From JBEHWX01 sp048498995 (GTDB taxonomy: Bacteria > Bacteroidota > Ignavibacteria > OLB7), in contig JBEHWX010000012.1 in NCBI GenBank assembly GCA_048498995.1, positions 26,007-90,006 of the forward strand: a stretch of 64,000 nt of DNA, read 5' to 3'. The notes beneath the pieces were generated by a model. It did no database searches. It saw nothing but the letters and a program-made list of their open reading frames with translations, and was not told where the DNA came from. A program made the position numbers and the translations under genes. Shown in pieces: positions 8,550-17,256 of this stretch (the first letter of the stretch is position 1; each line of letters opens with the position of its first letter).

Positions 8550-10916
8550 CTACTCCCGTGTCTTCAGTACTTCGATGATGTCGAGCGTGTAGATCCGGCG
8601 GCGGACCATCAGCGCCGAGAGCGCCGCGGAGGCTATCACCGCCAGCGCGGCCAGGCCGTAGGTGGCCGAAGTGATCACCAGCGGGATCCGGTAGTTCTCT
8701 CCGTTCATCGCCAGGATCACGCCGGCCGAGGTCAGATATCCGATCGCGAAGCCGACCGGAATCGCCAGCACGGTGAGCACCGTCTGCTCGCCGAGCAGCA
8801 TGAAGGCGACTTCCCGCCGGCTGAAGCCGAGAACGCGGAGGCTGGCCAGCTCCCTCCCCCGCTCCGACAGCGAGATCCGCGCGCTGTTGTAGACGATCCC
8901 GAAGGTGATGACCCCGGCGAAGATCACGAGGATCGTTCGGGAGGTTCCCTGCGATTCGGACATCATGGTGTCGAAGCTCTCGAGCCCCGCGCTTCTGAAG
9001 GATGCGCCGGCAACGGCCGGCGTGACCTTCAACGCCCGGTTCAGCTCCTCGGCATGGCGCGCGTCGATCGCCACGAACGCTCCGGAGATCGTCGGCCCCT
9101 CCCGCATCAGGCGGTTGAGCGCCGCGCGGTCCATGTAGACGGAAACGCCGAGCAGCTCGTCGACCGTGCCGGTGATCGGAACGCTGGCGACCGGCTGCGC
9201 CCCCTCGAGCACCTCGATCGTGAGGGAATCGCCGATGCCGGCGCCGAGCTCCTCGGCGAGCTTCGTCGTCAGCAGCACCCCTTCCGGCGGCGGCAGGGCG
9301 CGATGCCGGTTCCGGTCGAGGACCCGACGCAGGTCGTCGCCGGCGTCGATCCCCTGGATGGCGAGCCGGCGCTGATGGTGCGCGAACCTGATGCGCGCCG
9401 GCACCATCCGGAACGGCTCGGTGCGGGTCACCCCCGGAAGGTGGCGCAGATCGAAGAGCGCCCGGGCCGGCAATGGCCGGTTGAACAGGAGCATCACATC
9501 CTCACGCTGGATCGCGCGGAACTGCAGGTCGATCATGAAGCTGATCGAGTCGTAGGAGAAGTAGCCGCAGATCAGTACCCCTTCCGACAGAGCGATCGCC
9601 AGCACGGTGAGCGCCGCCTTGGTCCGGTTCCGCTCCAGGCTCCGGAGGATCATCCGTCCGCTGGTGGAGAGGATGTCGCCGAGCGGGAGCCGCTCCAGAA
9701 AGCCGGGCTCGAAGCGGGCCGGGGCCTCCGGTCGCATCGCCTCGGCCGGCGGCAGCGCCGCGCCGCGACGCACCGCGCGCCAGGCGCCGAGCATCCCCGA
9801 GACCGCGCTGATGATCACGGCCCAGGCAATGACCTCCGGGCCGGCCACATAGCGGAGCAGCGGGAACCGGTAGTACCGGGTATACAGATGTGTCAGCCCC
9901 TTGCCGAGCCAGATGCCGACGCCGGTGCCGAGGAGGGCGCCGACCAGCACCGCGGCCAGCGCGAACTTCATGAAGTGGAGGCCGATCGCCGCGTTGTCGT
10001 AGCCGAACGCCTTCAGCACCGCGATCTGATCCCGCTGCGTCGCCACCAGCCGCGTCAGCACGATGTTCATCAGAAAGATCGCCACGCCGAGAAAGATCAG
10101 CGGGATCAGAACCGCCGAGGCGCGGAGCTGCGCAAGCTCATCGCGCAGGAAATGGTCGGACATCTGATCGCTCCGGTCATAGGCGCCGAGCGAGCCGTAC
10201 GGCTTCAGCATCAGGTCGAGCCGGTCGATCAGATCGGGAACCTTCGCGCCGCGGACCACCGTGAGCACAAGATCGTTGAACGCGCCATCCATGTCGTAGG
10301 CGGCCGCCAGCCCCTCCCGCCCCATCCAGAGGACGCCGAAGCGCCGGTTGTCCGGAACGAAGGTGGCCGCGCCGCCGAGCGTGTAGACATATTCCGGCGA
10401 GAGCGCCACGCCGACCACCGTGAGCCGCTTCCAGCGTCCGTTGATCACCGCGCCGATGGTGGCTCCCGGCTCCAGATGATTCGCGTCGGCGAACGCCTCC
10501 CCCACGATCACCTGATCGTTCCGCCCCGGCTCGATGTAGCGCCCGCGACGGAGGTAGAGCCGGTTCAGCGGCGGCATCTCCCGATCCGGCACCGACACCA
10601 GCCGCCCCGTGGCCGGCTCCCCGAGCCCCGGCACGTCGAGCGTCACCTCCACCACCACCCGCGTCTCGACCCGGTCGACGCCATCCAGCCGGGCGATCTC
10701 CGCGCCGAGCCGCTCCGGCGCCCGCTTGACGCCGGCGAAGACATCGGCGAAATGATACTCGTCGTAGTAGGCGTCCCGCGTGGCCCGCAGCGAGTCGAGC
10801 ACGCTCCCCATCGACACGTACACCGCGATACCGCAGGCAACCACCAGGGCAACGGCGATCATCTGCCCCCGAAGGTGCACCAGATCGCGCAACAGCTTCC
10901 GGTCGAGCATGCTCAT
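8550..10916 (-). CDS. FtsX-family ABC transporter permease
   Basis: 788 residues. A membrane helix at about 18-38 is followed by a large periplasmic domain, then an FtsX helix bundle ('LIPLIFLGVAIFLMNIVL', about 255-380), a second periplasmic domain and a second FtsX bundle at the C-terminus ('ILVIFAGVITFGIVYNSA' to the end). The duplicated FtsX layout is that of DevC/SalY-like or LolCE-type mechanotransmission exporters; with the adaptor downstream, a MacB/Dev-like tripartite exporter is more likely than lipoprotein release. The gene follows the ATPase stop by 4 nt. Substrate unknown. Confidence 0.88.
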   Translation of the reverse strand: MSMLDRKLLRDLVHLRGQMIAVALVVACGIAVYVSMGSVLDSLRATRDAYYDEYHFADVFAGVKRAPERLGAEIARLDGVDRVETRVVVEVTLDVPGLGEPATGRLVSVPDREMPPLNRLYLRRGRYIEPGRNDQVIVGEAFADANHLEPGATIGAVINGRWKRLTVVGVALSPEYVYTLGGAATFVPDNRRFGVLWMGREGLAAAYDMDGAFNDLVLTVVRGAKVPDLIDRLDLMLKPYGSLGAYDRSDQMSDHFLRDELAQLRASAVLIPLIFLGVAIFLMNIVLTRLVATQRDQIAVLKAFGYDNAAIGLHFMKFALAAVLVGALLGTGVGIWLGKGLTHLYTRYYRFPLLRYVAGPEVIAWAVIISAVSGMLGAWRAVRRGAALPPAEAMRPEAPARFEPGFLERLPLGDILSTSGRMILRSLERNRTKAALTVLAIALSEGVLICGYFSYDSISFMIDLQFRAIQREDVMLLFNRPLPARALFDLRHLPGVTRTEPFRMVPARIRFAHHQRRLAIQGIDAGDDLRRVLDRNRHRALPPPEGVLLTTKLAEELGAGIGDSLTIEVLEGAQPVASVPITGTVDELLGVSVYMDRAALNRLMREGPTISGAFVAIDARHAEELNRALKVTPAVAGASFRSAGLESFDTMMSESQGTSRTILVIFAGVITFGIVYNSARISLSERGRELASLRVLGFSRREVAFMLLGEQTVLTVLAIPVGFAIGYLTSAGVILAMNGENYRIPLVITSATYGLAALAVIASAALSALMVRRRIYTLDIIEVLKTRE

Positions 10917-10920
10917 CGGG

Positions 10921-11661
10921 TCACCAGCTCAGCTCCGAGGGAGCCGCCTTCCGTTCGTTGACATGGACATCGACGATACGTCCGCTGCTCATCCTCACCA
11001 CCCGATCGGCCATGTCGGCGATGGCGGCGTTGTGGGTGATGATCGCCGTCGAGGTGCCGAGCGTGCGGTTGACCTCCGCGATCACCTCCAGCACCAGCTT
11101 GCCGGTCTGATAGTCGAGCGCGCCGGTCGGCTCGTCGCAGAGGAGTACCTCCGGACGCTTCGCGATGGCGCGCGCTATCGCCACGCGCTGCTGCTGTCCG
11201 CCGGAGAGCTGAGAGGGGAAATGGTGCATCCGGTCGCCGAGCCCCACCAGCTCGAGCGCTTCCTCGGCGCGCATCGGCGCCGGCGAGATCTCGGTCACGA
11301 GCTGGACGTTTTCGAGCGCGGTCAGACTCGGTATGAGATTGTAGAACTGGAAGACGAAGCCGACCGACGAGCGACGGAATCCCGTCAGGGTCTCCTCGTC
11401 GGCCGTGGTGAGCTCGCGGTCGCGGAAGAAGACGCTGCCGCGCGTCGGCACGTCGAGGCCGCCGAGGATGTTCAGCAGCGTCGACTTGCCGCTGCCCGAG
11501 GCGCCGAGGATCACCAGCAGCTCGTGCTCGTACAGATCGAGATCGACCGATTCGAGCGCCGGCACCTCCACCTCCCCCATCTGATAGATCTTCGAGACGC
11601 CCCGCGCCTTGAAGATCGCGACGGCTTCCGGCTCTGAGCCGGCAACGGCTTCGGTGCTCAT
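10921..11661 (-). CDS. ABC transporter ATPase (LolD/MacB type)
   Basis: 246 residues with Walker A 'GASGSGKST' (about 52-60), Q-loop 'FVFQFYNLIPSLTALENV', signature 'LSGGQQQRVAIARA', Walker B 'VLLCDEPTGALD' and the switch His in 'IITHNAAIA'. This is the ATPase class that pairs with FtsX-fold permeases. It is the first gene of the exporter operon. The 109 nt upstream carry a short 14-bp tandem repeat; the beta-barrel-like gene further upstream on the same strand could be co-transcribed. Confidence 0.92.
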   Translation of the reverse strand: MSTEAVAGSEPEAVAIFKARGVSKIYQMGEVEVPALESVDLDLYEHELLVILGASGSGKSTLLNILGGLDVPTRGSVFFRDRELTTADEETLTGFRRSSVGFVFQFYNLIPSLTALENVQLVTEISPAPMRAEEALELVGLGDRMHHFPSQLSGGQQQRVAIARAIAKRPEVLLCDEPTGALDYQTGKLVLEVIAEVNRTLGTSTAIITHNAAIADMADRVVRMSSGRIVDVHVNERKAAPSELSW

Positions 11662-11702
11662 CCTGTTGATGCTGGCTGATGAAAGTTCTTCGACGCTCGA
11701 GA

Positions 11703-11730
11703 TATCGCGTCCGATGGATCGCGTCCGATG
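11703..11730. repeat. Two tandem copies of a 14-bp unit upstream of the ABC operon
   Basis: ATCGCGTCCGATGG is repeated twice head to tail, followed by a partial third unit (ATCGC), in the leader region of the ABC operon. It could be a regulator site or a simple duplication. Confidence 0.5.
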
Positions 11731-11770
11731 GATCGCCTCGGTTGAATCGCGCGGGAGGGATCGGAGGGGA

Positions 11771-12400
11771 TCAGAACGCGCCGAACTTGAACGTCAGCGC
11801 TCCGGCCGGTCCGCTCAGCTTCGCGTCGCTCAGCCCTTCCAGATCGACGCCGCGGATCATCCGATAATCGACACTCCCCTCGATCCGCATGAACTTGGTC
11901 ACGTTCAGCTCCAGTCCGACGGCCGGCTCGAGCACGAAGAACGCGTCGAACTCCGGGTCGATATTCAGCACGATGTTGGTGCCCGAGGTGCCGGTCTTGG
12001 AAACGGTGGACTCCACCTCGCCGTGGTAGCTCACCCCGCCGCCGCCGATGCCGAGCCGCGCGGTCAGGTGAATCACGTTATCGGAGCTGTTGATGTAACC
12101 GAGCATCACGCCGCCGTAGCCGAGGCCGACGCGACGGCGCGTTTCCGGCGTCGGGCCGGAGCCGTACATCTCGGTCGTCAGCCCGTAGCCGAATCCGCCG
12201 ACGGCGAACGTGTGCCCGAAGAGAGCGCCGCCGGTGCCGCCGGCCATCAGCTGCCCGGCGCCATCCAGCGTGGTGAATGCCACGGAGGGACCGCCGAAGC
12301 CGGTAATGGCCACGTCCCCGTCGAGAAGCGTCTGCTGCGCCGGCGCGGCGAGCGTGGTCGCGGCCAGCAGCAGACCGAACAGTGCAAGGTTCTTCAGCAT
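11771..12400 (-). CDS. Outer-membrane beta-barrel-like protein
   Basis: 209 residues with an N-terminal signal peptide ('MLKNLALFGLLLAATTLAAPAQQ', likely cleaved near residue 21). The mature part alternates polar and hydrophobic residues in short strands rich in Gly and aromatic residues ('GGFGYGLTTEMYG', 'GLGYGGVMLGY'), and the last residue is Phe after 'LTFKFGAF', a classic outer-membrane C-terminal strand. A small 8-stranded barrel is likely. It lies upstream of, and on the same strand as, the ABC exporter genes, which fits an envelope role, but no function can be given. Confidence 0.75.
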   Translation of the reverse strand: MLKNLALFGLLLAATTLAAPAQQTLLDGDVAITGFGGPSVAFTTLDGAGQLMAGGTGGALFGHTFAVGGFGYGLTTEMYGSGPTPETRRRVGLGYGGVMLGYINSSDNVIHLTARLGIGGGGVSYHGEVESTVSKTGTSGTNIVLNIDPEFDAFFVLEPAVGLELNVTKFMRIEGSVDYRMIRGVDLEGLSDAKLSGPAGALTFKFGAF

Positions 12401-12599
12401 GATGGTATCCCGTAAATCGTTCCGACGATGTGAGGTCGACCGCCACGCGGAGCGCCACTCACGATCGACGGATGCAATCTACCGGTACTCCCCGTGGCCG
12501 ACCATGACGTGGATCAGGAAACGGAGATTCCCGATCCGCGCCTGCCCTTGAGCGCCCCGGGCCATCCCGAGATAACTCTTGATAATCACCCCTCCGAGC

Positions 12600-12641
12600 A
12601 TGACCTCGATCATGGATCATCCCCCCGATCATCGCCAAGTT
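12600..12641 (+). promoter_or_regulatory. FNR/CRP-type class II promoter of the CBS gene
   Basis: The palindrome ATGAC-CTCG-ATCAT (12600-12613) is centred at 12606.5. A -10-like CAAGTT starts at 12636, exactly 29.5 bp downstream, the spacing of an activator centred at -41.5. The predicted start is near 12648, about 60 nt before the CBS gene. The same layout occurs at 22313-22272 (minus) and 23600-23641. The remaining roughly 200 nt of this gap show nothing else. Confidence 0.6.
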
Positions 12642-12709
12642 TGTATCCGCCGTCGCCGAGGAGGACTCGGTCGATCGAACATATCGTGCAATCGAAACGG
12701 AGAAGTATC

Positions 12710-13333
12710 ATGACAATCGCGGATATCATGACCGGGGAGGCCAGGTGCTGCCATCCCGAGACGAACCTCGCCACGGCCGCGGCGCTCATGTGGGCGGGTG
12801 ATTGCGGAGCACTGCCGGTGGTCGATGCCGAGGGACGCGCGCTCGGGATGATCACCGACCGGGATGTCTGCATGGCCGTGGCCACCCGGAACCGCCTCGC
12901 CTCCGAGATCGCCGTCGGCGAGCTCCTCGGCGGCGATGTCTGGGCCTGCGAGGCGCACGACGACGTACGCGCCGCGCTGGAGGTGATGGAGGAAAAACGT
13001 GTACGCCGCCTTCCGGTGATCGACAGCGAGAACAGAGTGATCGGCGTCATCTCGATGAACGACGTCGTGCTCAACGCGGTCGAGCGCAAGGGAGGCAAGA
13101 AGGGGGAAACGCCCCTGACCTACGAGAGCGCGATGGCGGCGATGAAGATGATCTCGGCGCATCGCGATGCTCCCGCGTCGTTCGATATCGCTCCGGAGGG
13201 CACCGAAGCGAAGAGCGGCGGCGGCACGCGGAAGCGCGCCGCGAAGGGTTCGGCGAAGGATCCGGCGGCGAAGGGATCCTCGAAGGGGAAGGGACGGCGC
13301 GAGCAGGCGGACGGCGTGGCCGCCCGAGCCTGA
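12710..13333 (+). CDS. CBS-domain protein with basic tail
   Basis: 207 residues. Two CBS domains (about 1-55 and 68-125: 'GALPVVDAEGRALGMITDRDV', 'RRLPVIDSENRVIGVISMNDVV') form one Bateman module, which in this family binds adenosyl nucleotides. The C-terminal 45 residues are rich in Lys, Ser, Gly and Ala, disordered and strongly basic, which could touch nucleic acid or be a solubility tail. I start at 12710 (GGAG nine bases upstream) because the 72 codons before it are not protein-like and contain the promoter. Short CBS proteins recur in hypoxia regulons beside universal stress proteins, as here. It converges on the NmrA/alcohol dehydrogenase operon with a shared terminator. Confidence 0.88.
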   Translation: MTIADIMTGEARCCHPETNLATAAALMWAGDCGALPVVDAEGRALGMITDRDVCMAVATRNRLASEIAVGELLGGDVWACEAHDDVRAALEVMEEKRVRRLPVIDSENRVIGVISMNDVVLNAVERKGGKKGETPLTYESAMAAMKMISAHRDAPASFDIAPEGTEAKSGGGTRKRAAKGSAKDPAAKGSSKGKGRREQADGVAARA

Positions 13334-13427
13334 ATGTCGGGAAGCGCCGCGATGAGCGACGACGATCGTCCCGGCCGCGCGCCACGCTACGCCAGGGAGC
13401 TCCGCGTGATCCGGATCAGGTAATAAC

Positions 13428-13464
13428 GCAGCGCGCGTCTCGCCGATGACGAGACGCGCGCTGC
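13428..13464. terminator. Bidirectional terminator
   Basis: A perfect 15-bp stem (13428-13442 with 13450-13464) lies between the convergent CBS gene and the NmrA-like gene. Plus-strand tail TTCGTCGTT; minus-strand tail GTTATTA. Confidence 0.8.
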
Positions 13465-13492
13465 TTCGTCGTTCCCTGCTTCCTGCCGATGC

Positions 13493-14401
13493 TCAGGCGA
13501 CCGTTATCGGACGCGCGACGTCACGCGCCGGAGTCGGACGCTTCAGCGCCTGCGCGCACTCCACGATCCGGCGCCGGAGCCGGATCGGATCCTGGCCGAC
13601 GATCGTGGGGCTGGATTCATCCAGCCTCCGGGCGAATCGGAGCATCTCGACGCCGGCACGGAGCGCCGGGTTGCGGCTGATCGTGGCCAGCAAGCCGAGC
13701 AGCGGCACCGGAACCGACACCACGTGGAGTCCCGGATGAAGAATGCGTCCCCAGAGCGCGAGCGCCTCGGGAATGGTGAGCGCATCCGGACCGAGCACGC
13801 TCGAGATGGCGCTCGACCGATTGCCTGACGCGAGATCGCGGGCGATCCACTCGCCGAGCTCGACGGCCGAGAGCCAGTGCGCGCGCATCGAGCGCTCCCG
13901 GGACGCCAAAGCCCACCGTCCGGCAACGCTCCGCTCCAGCCCCTCGCTCACGTTGCTCGGACGGAGCACGCGACAGGGTATGCCGCTCTCGAGCAGATGA
14001 AGCTCCGCCCGGCGCTTGGCCGCCACCGAGGCGGGAACGCGATCACCCGCTCCTTCCTTTGCCTCGGTCAACGCAACGCTCAGTCCACTGATGAGCGTGA
14101 TCCTGCCGACGCCCGCCTCGGCGGCCGCCTTCACGATCGTCGACGTCCCTCCCGCCTCAACCGCCACGAAATCCTCCGGCCTCGGTCCTCCCTGGAGGGA
14201 GATATGGACGGCGTCGCAACCGTCGAGCGCGGCGCGCATCGCGGTCAGGTCACGGGCATCGGCGCGGACGAGCCGAAGATCGCCGGCCGGAAGCGCGGCA
14301 TCCTTCCGCGCCACGATCACCACGGAGTGCCCCTCCGCGGCAAGCGCGCGCGCTACCGGCGCGCCGAGAAGCCCCGTGCCTCCCACGACGCAGATTCTCA
14401 T
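13493..14401 (-). CDS. NmrA-like NAD(P)-binding oxidoreductase
   Basis: 302 residues. It opens with the Rossmann motif 'RICVVGGTGLLGAPVARAL' typical of atypical SDR/NmrA-type proteins that use NAD(P)H, followed by 'LVRADARD' and a variable C-terminal half. The start at 14401 is fixed by AGGAGGG seven bases upstream and by the Rossmann fold beginning there. It is the last gene of the minus-strand run, 28 nt after the alcohol dehydrogenase. Function beyond NAD(P) binding is unknown: sensor, quinone reductase or sugar epimerase-like are all possible. Confidence 0.82.
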   Translation of the reverse strand: MRICVVGGTGLLGAPVARALAAEGHSVVIVARKDAALPAGDLRLVRADARDLTAMRAALDGCDAVHISLQGGPRPEDFVAVEAGGTSTIVKAAAEAGVGRITLISGLSVALTEAKEGAGDRVPASVAAKRRAELHLLESGIPCRVLRPSNVSEGLERSVAGRWALASRERSMRAHWLSAVELGEWIARDLASGNRSSAISSVLGPDALTIPEALALWGRILHPGLHVVSVPVPLLGLLATISRNPALRAGVEMLRFARRLDESSPTIVGQDPIRLRRRIVECAQALKRPTPARDVARPITVA

Positions 14402-14429
14402 CTCGATACCCTCCTGGCCCGATCGTTCA

Positions 14430-15515
14430 TTATGATGCGGTCCGGGCCACAGTGTCTTGGCCGGATGCAATGGGCGATATGGAGGGATCGACCACGAGCA
14501 CGCCGGCGCCACGGATCGCGTCCCGCTTCAGCGCGATCAGCGCCTCGTTGGCCTCGCCGAGCGGAAAGGTTCCGACGTGCGTGCGCACCGGGATGCGTGC
14601 CGCTTCCTCGAGAAATTCATGGCCGTCGCGGCGGGTGTTGTTGGCGACGCTCCTGACCACGCGCTCGCCGTAGATGAGAGGATAGTCGAAGGAGGGAATC
14701 GGGCTCATGTGGATGCCGCCGAGCACCAGCACGCCCCCCTTGTCGAGCGCGGCGAGGCCGGTCGGCACCAGCTCCCCGGCCGGCGCGAAGACGATCGCCG
14801 CGTCCAGCCTGACCGGCGGCGCGTCGTACGCATCTCCCACCCAGACGGCGCCGAGCTCGGAGGCGAGCGCCTGATGCCGCTCGCGATCGCGGGTCATCAC
14901 GTAGACATCCGCGCCTCGGCCGCGCGCCAGCTGAATGCCGACGTGCCCCGCGGCGCCGAACCCGTAGATGCCGAGCCGCGCTCCGCTCCAGTCCCGCCCA
15001 TCCTCGCCGAGCCCGGTGAGCCGGAGCGCGCGGTAGCCGATGATGCCGGCGCAGAGGAGCGGCGCGGCCTGGATATTGTCGAAGCCGTCCGGGAGTCGAT
15101 AGGTGAACGCGGCGGGGGCGACGGCATATTCGGCGAAACCTCCATCGACGCTCCAGCCGGTGAAGCGGGGATCGTCGCAGATGTTCTCCCGACCTGAGCG
15201 GCAGAAGCGGCAGACGCCGCAGGTCCGCTGCAGCCAGGCTATGCCGGCGCGATCGCCGACCGAGAGCCCGGCCACCGCCGAGCCGAGCCGGACGATCTCG
15301 CCGACGATCTGATGTCCCGGAACCACCGGCGAGCGGCGCGGCGCGAGCTCCCCTTCCACCACGTGAAGATCGGTGCGGCAGATGCCGCAGGCCGTCACGC
15401 GCAGAAGCACCTCGTCGTCCCCCGGCTCCGGAACCGGCAGCTCGCCGATCCGGAGCGGGCGCTCCTCGACCGGCGCGGGGCGCTCCAGTATGGCCGCGGT
15501 CATCATTCGATTCAT
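14430..15515 (-). CDS. Zinc-dependent alcohol dehydrogenase
   Basis: 361 residues, medium-chain dehydrogenase fold. Catalytic zinc ligands are in 'CGICRTDLHVVEGE' and 'GHQIVGEI'; the structural zinc loop is 'CGVCRFCRSGRENIC' with four cysteines; the cofactor motif is 'IYGFGAAGHVGIQLA'. It likely oxidises alcohols or reduces aldehydes in the cytoplasm. I chose ATG 15515 (GGAG nine bases upstream) over a frame extension to 15545. A strong hairpin (15528-15563) sits just upstream of the SD, so it may have its own control inside the operon. Such enzymes occur with universal stress proteins and PEP synthase in anaerobic-stress clusters. Confidence 0.92.
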   Translation of the reverse strand: MNRMMTAAILERPAPVEERPLRIGELPVPEPGDDEVLLRVTACGICRTDLHVVEGELAPRRSPVVPGHQIVGEIVRLGSAVAGLSVGDRAGIAWLQRTCGVCRFCRSGRENICDDPRFTGWSVDGGFAEYAVAPAAFTYRLPDGFDNIQAAPLLCAGIIGYRALRLTGLGEDGRDWSGARLGIYGFGAAGHVGIQLARGRGADVYVMTRDRERHQALASELGAVWVGDAYDAPPVRLDAAIVFAPAGELVPTGLAALDKGGVLVLGGIHMSPIPSFDYPLIYGERVVRSVANNTRRDGHEFLEEAARIPVRTHVGTFPLGEANEALIALKRDAIRGAGVLVVDPSISPIASGQDTVARTAS

Positions 15516-15527
15516 GTGGATCTCCGT

Positions 15528-15563
15528 GCAAGGGGCGCCCGGCATAGCGCGGGCGTCCCTTGC
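15528..15563 (-). promoter_or_regulatory. Strong intercistronic hairpin before the alcohol dehydrogenase gene
   Basis: GCAAGGGGCGCCC (15528-15540) pairs with GGGCGTCCCTTGC (15551-15563) with one G-T-type mismatch and an apical loop of about 10 nt. It lies 30 nt after the upstream stop and a few bases before the SD. It has no T-tract, so RNA processing/stability or translational control is more likely than termination. Confidence 0.5.
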
Positions 15564-15593
15564 GATCGCTCGAATCTTCCGGATGCGTCGTTG

Positions 15594-16139
15594 TCAGTCG
15601 CCGTCACCACCGCGCTCGGGAGCTTCGCCGCCGGATGCTCCGCCGGATGCTCCGTTGCCGGGAGCTCCATTCTCCCCGGGTGCCGGCATCGCCGTCGCGG
15701 CCGAGCGGATCTCGGTGTGGCGCACCTGTCCGCCGAGGTTCGAGGTCCAGAGCATCAAGCCTGAGACGGCCAGCGCGCCGAGCAGGAGCAGCCAGCGGTA
15801 CCAGGTCGGCGGAACCACGCCCCGCATCCGCATCACCACCCCGACCAGCGCGAGCGCGCCGACCAGTTCCATTACCCAGAAGGTCAGCTCGGCCGCCTCC
15901 TCGTGCGCGTGAATGATCTGGCGCGTGCCCCCCGGCATGTGCCTGACCATATCCTCGGCCGGATCGCCGGTCAGGAGCGTGGGAATGCAGATCAGGGCCG
16001 AGAAGATCAGAATCCCGAGCGCCGAATCGAGCAGCGTCGTGTTCTTCCGGATGAGGGCGATGATGAGAAACGCGAGACCGAACCAGGCGCCGATCACCGG
16101 CAGGTGGTTCAGCATGAGATGAAGATGGGCTCCATTCAT
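15594..16139 (-). CDS. DUF2231-like four-helix membrane protein
   Basis: 181 residues. The N-terminus 'MNGAHLHLMLNHLPVIGAWFG' carries three histidines at the first membrane helix, and a further His pair/Glu set ('IIHAHEEAAELTFW') lies before helix 3; four hydrophobic segments span about 10-30, 40-58, 85-105 and 118-135. This resembles DUF2231-type inner-membrane proteins, in which histidines may bind haem or metal. The C-terminal 45 residues are Gly/Ala/Pro/Glu-rich and disordered. It follows the universal stress protein gene by 159 nt, with a hairpin in the gap. Family assignment moderate. Confidence 0.7.
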   Translation of the reverse strand: MNGAHLHLMLNHLPVIGAWFGLAFLIIALIRKNTTLLDSALGILIFSALICIPTLLTGDPAEDMVRHMPGGTRQIIHAHEEAAELTFWVMELVGALALVGVVMRMRGVVPPTWYRWLLLLGALAVSGLMLWTSNLGGQVRHTEIRSAATAMPAPGENGAPGNGASGGASGGEAPERGGDGD

Positions 16140-16201
16140 GACGTAAGATTTCCTCCCCGCGCCGCGGGGCTAATGCAGTAACGTGAGAACGGGAAGTTCC
16201 G

Positions 16202-16228
16202 ATGCCCCACGTTCTCCGCGCGGGCATC
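16202..16228 (-). terminator. Hairpin after the universal stress protein gene
   Basis: GATGCCC (16202-16208) pairs with GGGCATC (16222-16228) across a 13-nt loop, about 70 nt after the stop codon. It lacks a clear T-run, so a partial terminator or a stability hairpin is possible. Confidence 0.4.
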
Positions 16229-16298
16229 GGGATGATCGGGCTCGAATTTCCGCGCGCTCACGCTCCGGCAGGGCTCCCGGCGGGCACGCCGGCGATAC

Positions 16299-17237
16299 TC
16301 ACCGACGGCGCGTGACTTCCACGCTGCAGTGAGCGCGCGTGGCAACCGCCGAGGAGACGCTGCCGAGCAGGAAGCGCTCCATGAAACGATGTCCCCTGGC
16401 GCCGATGAAGATCGTGTCGGCGCCCCAGGTCTTGGCCGCGTCGAGGATCGCCGGGATCGGCGCCATCTCCCGCACGCCGCCGGTCACGAGCAGCCCGCGG
16501 GATTGCAGACGCTCGATCGCCTCCTTGACTCCCTTCTCGAGCGTGGTATGGAGCGTGACCACGCCATCGGCAACGGTCAGCGGCACATCCAGCCCGAGCG
16601 GCGGCACCAGCGCGATATCCAGCGGTCCGAATGCCGCCACTACCTCCACGGCGGTGCCGGCCGGCCAGTTGCGCGAGGCAACCTCCTCCACGGCGGCCAT
16701 GGAATCGGGCATGCCATCCACGCCGATCACAATCCGTGCCGGAGCTCCCGGAACCGGCACATCCCCGCGCGCGATCCGCACCGAGCCGCGCGCCTCGGTG
16801 AGCACCTTCTGCGACACGCTGCCGATGAACAGCCGACCGAGCGCCGAGCGCCCATGCGAGCCGACGACTATCAGATCCGGCTGGATCTCATCGGCCAGCT
16901 TGAGCAGCCCCCACGCGGGGGAATCCGCCGCCACCTGAGTCCGCACCGTCCACTTCGGGAAGCGCTTCTTCAGCCGCGCCTCGGCCACGCCGGCAAGGCG
17001 CGTTGCCTCGGCCATCGCCGCAGCGCCCCGCGACTGTACCGCGGTCGGCACTTCGCGGATCTCGAACTCCGCGTCGGGAGCGTCCACCTCGGCAAGATCG
17101 GGCACCCACACCTCGCTTACCGTCAGCACCACCGCCTCCAGCTCCTCCGGCAGTCCGGCCCGCGAAAGATCGTCGAGCGCGGCATCGGCGCACTCCGAGC
17201 CGTCGTAGCCGATCAGGATCTTCATCTGCTCGTTCAT
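16299..17237 (-). CDS. Tandem-domain universal stress protein
   Basis: 312 residues with two UspA domains. Domain 1 (about 4-145) starts 'MKILIGYDGSECADAALDD' and holds the ATP-binding loop 'GSHGRSALGRLFIGSVSQKVL'. Domain 2 (about 155-312) starts 'RIVIGVDGMPDS' and ends with 'GARGHRFMERFLLGSVSSAVA'. Both keep the G-x2-G-x9-G-(S/T) pattern, so both likely bind ATP. The start at 17237 has GAGGAG eight bases upstream. It follows the nitroreductase gene by 19 nt. Tandem USPs beside Acg-like nitroreductases are a hallmark of the mycobacterial DosR dormancy regulon, which suggests a low-oxygen role here (inference). Confidence 0.93.
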   Translation of the reverse strand: MNEQMKILIGYDGSECADAALDDLSRAGLPEELEAVVLTVSEVWVPDLAEVDAPDAEFEIREVPTAVQSRGAAAMAEATRLAGVAEARLKKRFPKWTVRTQVAADSPAWGLLKLADEIQPDLIVVGSHGRSALGRLFIGSVSQKVLTEARGSVRIARGDVPVPGAPARIVIGVDGMPDSMAAVEEVASRNWPAGTAVEVVAAFGPLDIALVPPLGLDVPLTVADGVVTLHTTLEKGVKEAIERLQSRGLLVTGGVREMAPIPAILDAAKTWGADTIFIGARGHRFMERFLLGSVSSAVATRAHCSVEVTRRR

Positions 17238-17256
17238 GATTGAGTCTCCTCGCAAT

